A stretch of 64,000 nt of DNA from contig JBBQMG010000001.1 in the NCBI GenBank assembly GCA_038328705.1, forward strand, positions 1 to 64,000, read 5' to 3'. The DNA comes from UBA668 sp038328705. GTDB lineage: Bacteria > Actinomycetota > Acidimicrobiia > Acidimicrobiales > Ilumatobacteraceae. Position 1 is the stretch's first letter. Each line of letters begins with the position of its first letter. Shown one piece after another: positions 16,307-23,836 of the stretch. Below the pieces are notes generated by a model. That model worked only from the letters and a program-made list of their open reading frames with translations, was not told where the DNA came from and did no database searches. The position numbers and the translations under genes are program-made.

Positions 16307-17284
16307 TCAGGCGGTTGCCCGCGCCCGACGCGAGCGGTGGATGCCCCGCACCGCTACCGCGCCAGCACCGATGAGCGGGCCGCGATCGCCAAGACGCACG
16401 GGTGTGATTCGAGCCCCGCGGGAGAAGGAAAGCTTGGTGTGCTCGTCGAGTGCTTCCTGTGCAGAGTTGAAGAAGGTGGCACCGAAACCGAGCGCGACCG
16501 ACCCGCCGACGACCACCAGATCGAGGTCGAGAACATTGCACACCGAGGCACATGCGCGACCGACCAGCCGGCCGGTGCGCTGCATGATTTCGTAGGTTGG
16601 TTCGCTGGGTGGACGGCCGGTGATCGATTCGATCGCAGCACCTGACGCCTCCGCCTCCAGGCAACCGCGTGAGCCGCAGGGGCAGCGGCGGCCGTTGGGC
16701 TCGACGATGATGTGCCCGACGTGGCCAGCGTTTCCGGTGCCACCATCGAGTAACTGACCATTCAGCACGATGCCGCCACCGACACCGGTACTGACCACCA
16801 TTGCGAGAAAGCTCTGCTTGCCCTGCGCGGCCCCGAGCCAACCCTCGGCGAGCGCCAGCGCCTTCGCATCGAGGTCGCCGAAAACCGGCAGGCGGGTGGC
16901 CGCGACCAACCGCTCGCGCATCGGGAAGTTGCGCCACGAGTGAATGTTCAGCGGCGAGATCGTCTCCACGTCGGGGGTGGTGGGGCCAGCGCTGCCGACA
17001 CCAACCGCGACCACGCGCATGCGGTGGTGCTCGCGTGCACGCGCCATCTGTGTCTCCAGGACCGCGTTGAGCGTGGCGAACAGTGCGTCCGCATTCAGAT
17101 CGTGGTTGACCTCGACCTTGTCGCGGTCAATCAGCTCGCCCTGCATGGTGACGAGGCCAACGCCCATCTTCGTGCCGCCGATGTCGATTGCCAGCACAAC
17201 ATCAGGCATCCGTGGCTTGGGCGCGTCGGCGACATCCTTTGCGTCAACGACTGCCGCCGAATCGATTGCAGAGGGCTCGGACAT
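16307..17284 (-). CDS. ROK family sugar kinase (glucokinase-like)
   Basis: A 325-residue ROK kinase. The ATP-binding motif LAIDIGGTKMGVGLV begins near residue 30, after an unusual N-terminal extension of about 28 residues rich in Ala/Asp. The catalytic region contains LGDLD-like and GTGVGGGI-like elements (VFGDLDAKALALAEG, STGVGGGIVLNG). The ROK zinc signature is CPCGSRGCLEAEASG, preceded by the HVGHIIVEPNG His motif. There is no DNA-binding domain, so it is an enzyme, probably ATP-dependent glucokinase or N-acetylmannosamine-type kinase. It starts 3 nt after the 2OG-oxygenase gene ends, so the two are co-transcribed. Glycogen genes are far away at 55-58 kb. Confidence 0.87.
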   Translation of the reverse strand: MSEPSAIDSAAVVDAKDVADAPKPRMPDVVLAIDIGGTKMGVGLVTMQGELIDRDKVEVNHDLNADALFATLNAVLETQMARAREHHRMRVVAVGVGSAGPTTPDVETISPLNIHSWRNFPMRERLVAATRLPVFGDLDAKALALAEGWLGAAQGKQSFLAMVVSTGVGGGIVLNGQLLDGGTGNAGHVGHIIVEPNGRRCPCGSRGCLEAEASGAAIESITGRPPSEPTYEIMQRTGRLVGRACASVCNVLDLDLVVVGGSVALGFGATFFNSAQEALDEHTKLSFSRGARITPVRLGDRGPLIGAGAVAVRGIHRSRRARATA

Positions 17285-17287
17285 ACG

Positions 17288-18265
17288 TCAGCCGACGCGG
17301 CGCGCCGACTCCACCAGATTGATCTCGTACAGCACCAGGTCGAGCGCGTCAGCGCTGACCATGCCCGAAAAGCGCTGTGGGTTGTCGGGCGTGATGCATG
17401 CCGCCAGCGGGTTGAGCAACGTCCATGGCGTGGGGTGCGCGAACTGCACCACGCTGTAACGCTCGCCGGTGTAGCCGGGGGCAGCGACCACACGATGGAT
17501 GCCGGTGCGGATGACTCCATTGGTCAACCGCTCCAGCATCATGCCGGTGTTGATGATCACCTGCCCGCCCGGAGCCACCGCATCGACCCATTCGCCGTCA
17601 ACCAAAACCTGCAAACCAGGGGCAGTGGAACGGGGCAGCGCGGTGATGAGGTTGATGTCACCATGTGCACCTGCCCACACGTGCCCAGCGCCGCCACCGT
17701 CGGGCGCCTGCTGCATGGCGGGGTAACGGATGGCACGGGTGAGGGTTGCCCCATTGGTGGTCATCTCATCGAAATACGACTCGTGGCAGCCGATGCCCTC
17801 GGCGATGATGCGCAGAAACCGACGCTGGATATCTTCGACCTTGCGGTGGAACATGTTGAGCACTTCGGTGATGCCGGGCACAGCGGCTTCGGGCAACACC
17901 TGCGGGCCGTAGCGGTGCGGGTAGCGAGTGCGCAACGGGTGTCCTTCGGGGAGGGTGAGCCCCCAGTTGAGCATCTCCTTCCAGTCGGGCACATCGCTGC
18001 TGGCGGCGGTTTCCACCAGCAACCCGGTGTATCCGGTTTGGCCGTGAGAGTCAGGCACAACGAAGGCCAGCTTGGTCTCCTGTGGGTGCTCGAAGAACTC
18101 CTTGAGCATCCCGTAGGCGGTATCCAACATGTCCTCGGAGAGGTCGTGCAGCGTGTAGACGAATCCGGTGGTCAGGCTGCGGCGCACTCCATCAACCACC
18201 GCGCGCCGTTGCTGCGCGCTGCCATTCTCGAACGCAAGAAGGTCGACTTCCAGAATTTCGCTCAT
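17288..18265 (-). CDS. 2-oxoglutarate/Fe(II)-dependent oxygenase (isopenicillin N synthase family)
   Basis: A protein of about 325 residues with the double-stranded beta-helix fold of isopenicillin N synthase-like dioxygenases. The iron ligands are visible as the HxD pair in AHGDINLITAL and the distal His in RTGIHRVVA. The 2-oxoglutarate-contacting RYS is in ERYSVVQFAHP. The N-terminal DIOX_N-like region precedes them (VRRSLTTGFVYTLHD). The ATG at 18265 is preferred over the GTG three codons upstream. The substrate is unknown; the family includes amino acid, peptide and hormone oxygenases. It heads a three-gene operon with the ROK kinase and the metallopeptidase. The divergent gap upstream (about 115 nt) separates it from the sigma-factor locus. 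Confidence 0.85.
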   Translation of the reverse strand: MSEILEVDLLAFENGSAQQRRAVVDGVRRSLTTGFVYTLHDLSEDMLDTAYGMLKEFFEHPQETKLAFVVPDSHGQTGYTGLLVETAASSDVPDWKEMLNWGLTLPEGHPLRTRYPHRYGPQVLPEAAVPGITEVLNMFHRKVEDIQRRFLRIIAEGIGCHESYFDEMTTNGATLTRAIRYPAMQQAPDGGGAGHVWAGAHGDINLITALPRSTAPGLQVLVDGEWVDAVAPGGQVIINTGMMLERLTNGVIRTGIHRVVAAPGYTGERYSVVQFAHPTPWTLLNPLAACITPDNPQRFSGMVSADALDLVLYEINLVESARRVG

Positions 18266-18380
18266 GTCCAACACCGTAGCCCCAGTGCTGGGATTCGGTC
18301 ATCGGTGTGATTTTGTCAAGAAATCCAAGAGAGAGCCAAACCATTGCCACGCTCCGTGCGTGTCCGTGGTTGTGGAAAAT

Positions 18381-19103
18381 GTGAGCGGACGGTCAGACGA
18401 GTTCATCATCAGCTCGCTCTTTCGCGACCTCTCTTCGGTCGACCTCGACGTGGACAGCGCATATGCCGGCGTGACCCGGCGCGTGCAACACGTGAAACGG
18501 CGCCGGGTGGCGCTGGCCGGCGGGGCTGCATGCGTCGCACTCCTCGGTGGAGTTGTCTTCGCCGGAATTCGCATCGGCACGCCCGACGGTGTGCGGCCTG
18601 GTGGCCCGGCCACCGACCAGCGCGGAGATCTGACCCCCGACTCCGGGTCCGTGACAACCTCCACGCTCCTTCCAGCCACTGCGATGGTCGAGCCGCCCGC
18701 GGTAACGCCCACGGAACCGATTGCGACGGCGGCGGTCGCCGATGACGATGTTCCAGAGAACAGCGCCGCACCAGTCGGCGGGTCCTCCGGTGCGGCGCCT
18801 GGCACTGCCTCAGACAGCAGCGCGCCGAGCACGACCGACGACGACGGGCAGAGCGGTCATGAAGGGCCAGATACCACTGACGACGGCCACAGCGCCGACG
18901 ACAGCGGCGCCGACGACAGCGATGACCACGACAGCGCCGACCACAGCAATGACCACAGCGATGACCACGACAGTGGCCAGGACAGTGGCCATGACGGCAG
19001 TGGCGGTGAAGGTCAGGCCGAAGGTCGCGGCCGCAGCGGTGGGGCCGCAGAAAACTCCGGTGGCGGACGGGACAATGGGGGCGACGAGTTCCACGGAGGC
19101 TGA
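18381..19103 (+). CDS. Single-pass membrane protein with Asp/His/Ser-rich tail, candidate sigma-factor partner
   Basis: About 240 residues, not assignable to a known family. The N-terminal 45 residues are cytosolic (DEFIISSLFRDLSS, then AYAGVTRRVQHVKRRR) and are followed by one membrane helix (about 50-72). A long disordered extracytoplasmic tail then becomes extremely Asp/Ser/His-rich at about residues 165-215, repeating units such as DDHDSADHSNDH, and ends Gly-rich. The membrane-proximal module resembles those of 19673-20407 and 44359-45135, both encoded directly after ECF sigma genes, so an anti-sigma-like role is suggested. The acidic/His tail could bind divalent metal. The start is uncertain: GTG codons at 18360, 18366, 18372 and 18381 are in frame; 18381 has a weak GGAAA upstream. 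Confidence 0.6.
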   Translation: MSGRSDEFIISSLFRDLSSVDLDVDSAYAGVTRRVQHVKRRRVALAGGAACVALLGGVVFAGIRIGTPDGVRPGGPATDQRGDLTPDSGSVTTSTLLPATAMVEPPAVTPTEPIATAAVADDDVPENSAAPVGGSSGAAPGTASDSSAPSTTDDDGQSGHEGPDTTDDGHSADDSGADDSDDHDSADHSNDHSDDHDSGQDSGHDGSGGEGQAEGRGRSGGAAENSGGGRDNGGDEFHGG

Positions 19104-19115
19104 AGGGGCTCTAGG

Positions 19116-19676
19116 GTGAGTAGTGTCCCAGCGGTTGAAACGAGCGTCGCGATGACCGATGAGGCCAGCACCACGTCAGAGATCAGCGTTGTCGCCGACC
19201 TCGAGGCACTTTTTCGCGCGCACTATTCACGGCTGGTGAAAGCACTCACTCTGGTGTCGGGCAGCCAGGAGACTGCGGCCGACGCAGTGCAGGAGGCCTT
19301 TGTCAAAGCGCATCTGCACTGGCGACGGATTCAACGCTACGACGACCCTGTTGGCTGGATTCGGCGTGTCGCCATCAACAAGCTGCGCGATGACTACCGG
19401 CGCAGCGGCCGCAAAGATCGAGCGCTCCAGCAGCTGCAGACCCACGAGCGTGCGCCGATCGTCGAGTGGTCGAACGGTTTTGACGTGACCGACCTGCTGG
19501 CTGAGCTTCCACGCCAGCAACGACTGGTGATGGCGCTCTTCTATGTCGACAACCTGTCTGTCGCCGAGGTTGCCTCGACCCTCAAGCTCAGTGAGGGCGC
19601 CGTCAAGTTTCACCTCCATCAAGGTCGCGGCAAACTCCGCGGTCTGACCGACGGCAGTGCGAGCGAGGACCAATGA
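19116..19676 (+). CDS. ECF RNA polymerase sigma factor
   Basis: A 186-residue extracytoplasmic-function sigma factor. Region 2 is at about residues 30-95 (LFRAHYSRLVKALTLVSG, then AADAVQEAFVKAHLHW and WIRRVAINKLRDDYRR). Region 4 is at about residues 120-175 (LLAELPRQQRLVMALFYVDN, then LSVAEVASTLKLSEGAVKFH). It would direct polymerase to stress or envelope promoters. The GTG start at 19116 has an AAGGGG about 8 nt upstream; an ATG at 19152 is the alternative. It lies 12 nt after the Asp-rich membrane protein and overlaps the next membrane protein by 4 nt. It is therefore bracketed by two putative partners, and no canonical zinc anti-sigma is present. Confidence 0.92.
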   Translation: MSSVPAVETSVAMTDEASTTSEISVVADLEALFRAHYSRLVKALTLVSGSQETAADAVQEAFVKAHLHWRRIQRYDDPVGWIRRVAINKLRDDYRRSGRKDRALQQLQTHERAPIVEWSNGFDVTDLLAELPRQQRLVMALFYVDNLSVAEVASTLKLSEGAVKFHLHQGRGKLRGLTDGSASEDQ

Positions 19677-20407
19677 GTGGCCTCCGCGACCCAGAGATCG
19701 AGAACTTGCTTGGCGCAGATATCGGTCGTTCCCCCGATGTGAGCCTCGCCTACCGGCAAGTGCAGCATCGCGTTCGCGTCCTGCGTCGCCGACGAGCGGC
19801 CACCATCGGCTGCGCTACCTGCGTCACCCTTGTTGGTGTTGCGGCGCTGACGTTGGCTCGTCCGAATGCAGAACACATGCAAACCGGCGACGGCTCGTCG
19901 CCGGCCAACACTCGCCAGCTACGGCCGAGCATCACGACCACGACCTCCACGACTCCTGAGAGCACAAGCTCAACTGTCGTTGTCACAACGACGCTCGATG
20001 ACGTCACCTCCACCACTGCTGGGGCCGCCACCAACATCGCGACGCCCCCGTTCCCAAGTGCCGCGACGCCCGACCACACATCCATACCCGAAATGCACAC
20101 GCCAGCGGCCACCTCGACCACACCTGCAGTGCCTGCCGGCAGCGAGGTGCCTGCCACCACCGCCACCACCGCCCCCTCAGACAGGCAGACCTTTGTCGGT
20201 AGCGGGGGGCGCATCACAGTGGGGCTCGTCGATGGCTCTCTCGTTCTCGTCAGCTTCCAACCTGAGGCTGGCTTCACCGCCGAGATCGTGCATCCATCGG
20301 GCAATCACGTCGAGGTTCACTTCAAGTCCGACCCGCACGTCACCAAGGCGCGAGTCGACCTCGAGTCTGGACAGATGCAGAAGAAGTTCGAGGAGTCCAA
20401 CAGCTGA
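19673..20407 (+). CDS. Putative sigma-factor partner: single-pass membrane protein with Thr-rich linker
   Basis: A 244-residue protein of no recognised family. The cytosolic N-terminus (residues 1-43: LRDPEIENLLGADIG, then AYRQVQHRVRVLRRRR) precedes a membrane helix at about 44-63. A Thr/Ser/Pro-rich linker of about 100 residues and a small folded C-terminal domain (about 165-235: GGRITVGLVDGSLVLVSF) follow. The start ATG overlaps the sigma stop (ATGA), which is the usual arrangement of sigma and anti-sigma genes. No HxxxCxxC zinc motif is present. The C-terminal domain resembles a PepSY-like or stress-sensing beta domain only loosely. Anti-sigma activity is inferred from position and topology. 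Confidence 0.7.
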   Translation: MSGLRDPEIENLLGADIGRSPDVSLAYRQVQHRVRVLRRRRAATIGCATCVTLVGVAALTLARPNAEHMQTGDGSSPANTRQLRPSITTTTSTTPESTSSTVVVTTTLDDVTSTTAGAATNIATPPFPSAATPDHTSIPEMHTPAATSTTPAVPAGSEVPATTATTAPSDRQTFVGSGGRITVGLVDGSLVLVSFQPEAGFTAEIVHPSGNHVEVHFKSDPHVTKARVDLESGQMQKKFEESNS

Positions 20408-20512
20408 GGGTGGTCGCTCAATTGTTGCCCGGTGACCAAACCATCACCGCCCTCATGGCGTGTCACCTTCGTCCAAGCGATCCAGGGGCACTACCGAAGG
20501 GGTGACGAAACG

Positions 20513-21325
20513 ATGACTGATTCCGACCAGGCGGACCGACTTGCAGCCATTCGGTCACGTCGCGGCCAACAGCCCGTCGAGATTGCCGTCAGCGCCCCAT
20601 CGCCACGCCCAGCGGCGCCGACACCCGCCACCGCCCCTCGTGGGCGGCGACCGCATGTCGCGACCGGCGCACGAATCATCGTGACCGGCCTGACTGCCTC
20701 ATCCGTCCTCGGACTCACCACTGCAATCGCCGTCGCCCACCGACCCGAGGATGCCACCAGCGCTTCGCTCGTGCAAGCCACACCACTGCTCATAGCAGCT
20801 GCTGACACGGTCGCCCCTGAGGCGCTGTCGCCCCTGGGGCTCCTACCGTCGTCAAAGCTTGCGGGCGCGCTGCTACATCCCCTCGATCCTTCGGCTCCAC
20901 CAGCCGACCCTGCCGCTCCCGCCGACCCTGCCGCTCCGGTTCCAGCTGCCGTCACGCCGCCGGTCGGTGGACAGCCTGGCGCAACGCCGGCGAACCCAAC
21001 GCCAGCACCCGCGCCGGCGACGCCGGTAAAGCCGGCACCCGCCGCACCCGGTACCCCCGCAACTCCAGCACCCGCAGCGCCAGCACCCGTGGCCGCAGCT
21101 CCAGCACCCGCAGCACCCGCAGCACCCGCACCCGCACCCGCAGCCCCTGCCCCTGCACCCGCAGCGCCAGCACCCGTGGCCCCTGCTGCACCTGCGCCCA
21201 CGACTCCACCAGCGCCTGCCCCGACAGCTCCTCCTGTTGTCGTCACGACGCCGCCACCGCCACCACCACCACCACCACCACCACCACCACCACCACCGAC
21301 CACCGCCGCCCCCAGCGGCGGATGA
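20513..21325 (+). CDS. Pro/Ala-rich membrane-anchored protein
   Basis: About 270 residues, no known family. The cytosolic N-terminus (MTDSDQADRLAAIRSRRG) is basic. One membrane helix lies at about residues 60-80 (IIVTGLTASSVLGLTTAIAV). A very long Ala/Pro tail (APAP repeats, residues about 125-245) follows, and the protein ends with sixteen consecutive prolines and TTAAPSGG. This composition suggests a rigid rod spanning the cell wall. The ATG at 20513 is chosen because CGAAGGGG lies about 10 nt upstream; longer starts lack a Shine-Dalgarno. The stop overlaps the ung start by 4 nt, so the two genes are coupled although functionally unrelated. Confidence 0.65.
   Translation: MTDSDQADRLAAIRSRRGQQPVEIAVSAPSPRPAAPTPATAPRGRRPHVATGARIIVTGLTASSVLGLTTAIAVAHRPEDATSASLVQATPLLIAAADTVAPEALSPLGLLPSSKLAGALLHPLDPSAPPADPAAPADPAAPVPAAVTPPVGGQPGATPANPTPAPAPATPVKPAPAAPGTPATPAPAAPAPVAAAPAPAAPAAPAPAPAAPAPAPAAPAPVAPAAPAPTTPPAPAPTAPPVVVTTPPPPPPPPPPPPPPPPTTAAPSGG
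21251..21298 (+). repeat. CCA/CCG codon run encoding sixteen prolines
   Basis: Forty-eight bases, mostly CCA triplets, encode an uninterrupted polyproline tract. From 21261 onward the (CAC)n run is perfect for about 37 nt. It is in frame, so slippage by whole triplets changes only tract length. Translation through it should depend on elongation factor P. Confidence 0.9.
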
Positions 21326-22023
21326 CGGCGAGGAGCGCAGCCGGGTCCCCTGTCGTGACGGATTGGAACCCGGTGCTGCGCGACGAGTTCGCCAAGCCGT
21401 ACTGGCCGAAACTGCAGCAGTTCGTTGCCGACCAGCGACAGCAGTTCACGGTCTTCCCGGCCGCCGCCGACGTCTTCGCAGCCCTCCACCTGACAACCTA
21501 CGCCGACACCCGCGTCGTGATTCTCGGGCAAGATCCGTACCACGGCCCCAATCAGGCGCACGGACTGTGCTTCTCTGTGCGCCCCGGCGTCGCGATTCCG
21601 CCCTCGCTGGCCAACGTGTACAAGGAGCTACGCACCGATCTCGACATCGTTCCACCAGGCCACGGCAATCTGGAGGCGTGGGCTCGGCAGGGCGTCCTGC
21701 TGCTCAATACCACGCTCACCGTGCGGGCTGGCCAAGCCGCCTCGCACCAGGGGCATGGCTGGGAGATCTTCACTGACCAGGTACTGCGCGCCGTCAACGA
21801 CAAGCAACAGCGTGTCGTGTTTCTGCTGTGGGGCGCGGCAGCGCGCAAGAAGAAGTCACTCATCGACCTCACCCGTCACGTCGTACTCGAGTCGGCGCAC
21901 CCGTCGCCGATGAGCGCGCACAACGGCTTCTTCGGCAGTCGGCCGTTCAGTCGCACGAACTCAGCGCTGGTCGAAGCCGGCCTGACCCCGATCGACTGGC
22001 TACTCCCCGAACAGGTCGAGTAG
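21322..22023 (+). CDS. ung: Uracil-DNA glycosylase (family 1)
   Basis: A 233-residue UDG that removes uracil from DNA to start base excision repair. The water-activating loop is GQDPYHGPNQAHGLCFSV with catalytic Asp at about residue 71. The uracil-recognition strand is LLNTTLTV, and the DNA-intercalating Leu loop appears as HPSPMSAHNGFFGSRPFS with the catalytic His. The length and motif order match E. coli Ung. The start ATG overlaps the previous gene (ATGA); an internal GTG at 21355 is possible but would remove only a disordered tip. It is the only DNA-repair gene in this neighbourhood. Confidence 0.97.
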   Translation: MTARSAAGSPVVTDWNPVLRDEFAKPYWPKLQQFVADQRQQFTVFPAAADVFAALHLTTYADTRVVILGQDPYHGPNQAHGLCFSVRPGVAIPPSLANVYKELRTDLDIVPPGHGNLEAWARQGVLLLNTTLTVRAGQAASHQGHGWEIFTDQVLRAVNDKQQRVVFLLWGAAARKKKSLIDLTRHVVLESAHPSPMSAHNGFFGSRPFSRTNSALVEAGLTPIDWLLPEQVE

Positions 22024-22046
22024 CCAGCCGATCAACGGCCGAAGGT

Positions 22047-23834
22047 TCAGCCCGCCGGGCTGGGGTAGTCGCCGGGTTCTTCGCCGGGCGGTGGTGTCAG
22101 GTAGATGTCCACCGCTCCGTCCGGGTTGAACAACGTGTCCTCAGTTGGCCATTTGCCGGGCAGATAGCGCTTGCCACCATCGACGTACTGGTACATGCCG
22201 GTGCCCTCGCGACGAATCTCATCGGGTCCATTAGCTGCGGCGTCCCACCAGATTGCCGTCGCGTCATCGACGCCTTGGTAGTCCGGCACGCCACCCCAGT
22301 AGCCCTTGTCGCCGTATGACAGGTACGGCTGGCTGATGGCCGCTGTTGTTCCGTCACGTGCAAACAGAGTGTCGCGGAAGGTTTCGGCTGTCAGGTTCGG
22401 GCCGACGGCCTGAATGACCGCGAAGAACAGCGCCGGGTTGGGCGAAATGACCCCGATGCTGTCGTTGGCCGGCGGCTCGACGCCCGTGAACCACTCGTAG
22501 TTGGCGAAGGCGCCAGCCTTCGTCGGGTCTGTGCGAGCGGCCAACTGGGTGACGCCGAACGCATGCGACCACTGCTGCTGGTCGTAAGTTCGGGCAAAGG
22601 CCGTCACGTCGACCAGCGTGCTGGCGGCGATGACCCACTCAGGGAAGTACTCCTGCGCGGTGGCCTCGTTGGTGAAGTCGCGCGGGGCTACAGGGTCGCC
22701 GCTGAAGATGATGGTGGTGACGCCAGCTGACTTCATCTTGGTGATCACCTGCGACGCAGTCTGTTGAATCGTGCCGGGGTCCAGCTGATAGGCGGCGACT
22801 GCTGCGAACGGCGCACCGGCCTTCTCCATCTCGCCGGCGAAGCGATCAGCGAGGTCCTTCGACGCCCCGCTGCTCTCCAGGTACACGAGACCGAACAGCC
22901 GTGGCTGCTCTTTGACGGCGTCGCCGCCGTGGGTGGCGTTCTTGCCGATCATCTGCTTCTGTACGAACTCCAACACGTGCGACTGCTTCTGCAACGCGCT
23001 GCCGTCGAGGCCCCACACGTACGGGTCACGTTGAGAGTAGAAGTCGGCCGGCTGGCCGGGTGTGCACCCGATGCAGAGCACCTTGCGTGCGGACAATTCG
23101 TCGGCGAAGGCACTGGTCAGCGCAGGGCCACCCAATACAGCGAACGGCGAATACTGCTCGGCGATGGTCGCAGCATCGGCACGTGCCGCAACTTCGTCAG
23201 TCGCGCCACCGGTGCCCTCGAAGGTGACCAGATTGATCTTGCGGCCATATAACTCGTAGAACGCGGAGTAGTAGTCGACCAGCCCCTTCATCGTGTCGAA
23301 GTAGTCCTGCGTCGTGTCGTCGTTGTTGATCGCATCAGTGATGTAGGCGATGATCGGATCGCCCTGTTGTCCGACGTAGTTGACCAGCGTGATCTCGTCA
23401 GCCGTCACACCCGTCGCCGTGGCGCCACCGTTGTCTCCGGTGAACGGCGCCATGCACTCCGGTGCGAAGTAGTCGGGCACTGCCAGCCGACCGGTGCTGG
23501 TATCGCAGCGGTCCCCCCAGTTGACATCTCCCTCGATGCCCTGCTCGACCGCCTGCGGAAACGACAGCGGGAAGGTGATCTCTGCTGGGCCCGCCAACGT
23601 GGTCTCTGGCGCAGCCCCAGTATCGGTTGGTGCTGTCGTCTCGTTGGGTGCCGTGGTGTCCGCAGCGGCGATCGTGGTGGTGCCCGCGTCGACGGACTTC
23701 GAGCCGTCGTCTTTTGTTGCCAACAACACGCCACCGCCGATGGCGACCACCGCGAGCACACCCGCGATCGGACCCCATCGTTTCAGCTGTCGGTTGTTGC
23801 CCCCCGATGCTCCAGAAGTGCTGGCCGGTTGCAT
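22047..23834 (-). CDS. Branched-chain amino acid-type ABC transporter substrate-binding protein
   Basis: A 595-residue extracytoplasmic binding protein. It is larger than LivK-type proteins (about 370-400) but shows the type I periplasmic-binding fold: DEITLVNYVGQQGDP at the start of the first lobe, AVLGGPALTSAF and PRLFGLVYLESSG in the middle, and a late GVISPNPALFFAVIQAVG. There is no lipobox. A hydrophobic segment at about residues 22-39 anchors the protein, followed by a Thr-rich linker. The gene starts 2 nt after the MFS-LivFG fusion gene ends, so the three genes 26767-28875, 23837-26770 and this one form one transport operon. The ligand is unknown; the family also binds amides, short fatty acids and aromatic compounds. 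Confidence 0.87.
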   Translation of the reverse strand: MQPASTSGASGGNNRQLKRWGPIAGVLAVVAIGGGVLLATKDDGSKSVDAGTTTIAAADTTAPNETTAPTDTGAAPETTLAGPAEITFPLSFPQAVEQGIEGDVNWGDRCDTSTGRLAVPDYFAPECMAPFTGDNGGATATGVTADEITLVNYVGQQGDPIIAYITDAINNDDTTQDYFDTMKGLVDYYSAFYELYGRKINLVTFEGTGGATDEVAARADAATIAEQYSPFAVLGGPALTSAFADELSARKVLCIGCTPGQPADFYSQRDPYVWGLDGSALQKQSHVLEFVQKQMIGKNATHGGDAVKEQPRLFGLVYLESSGASKDLADRFAGEMEKAGAPFAAVAAYQLDPGTIQQTASQVITKMKSAGVTTIIFSGDPVAPRDFTNEATAQEYFPEWVIAASTLVDVTAFARTYDQQQWSHAFGVTQLAARTDPTKAGAFANYEWFTGVEPPANDSIGVISPNPALFFAVIQAVGPNLTAETFRDTLFARDGTTAAISQPYLSYGDKGYWGGVPDYQGVDDATAIWWDAAANGPDEIRREGTGMYQYVDGGKRYLPGKWPTEDTLFNPDGAVDIYLTPPPGEEPGDYPSPAG

Positions 23835-23836
23835 GG

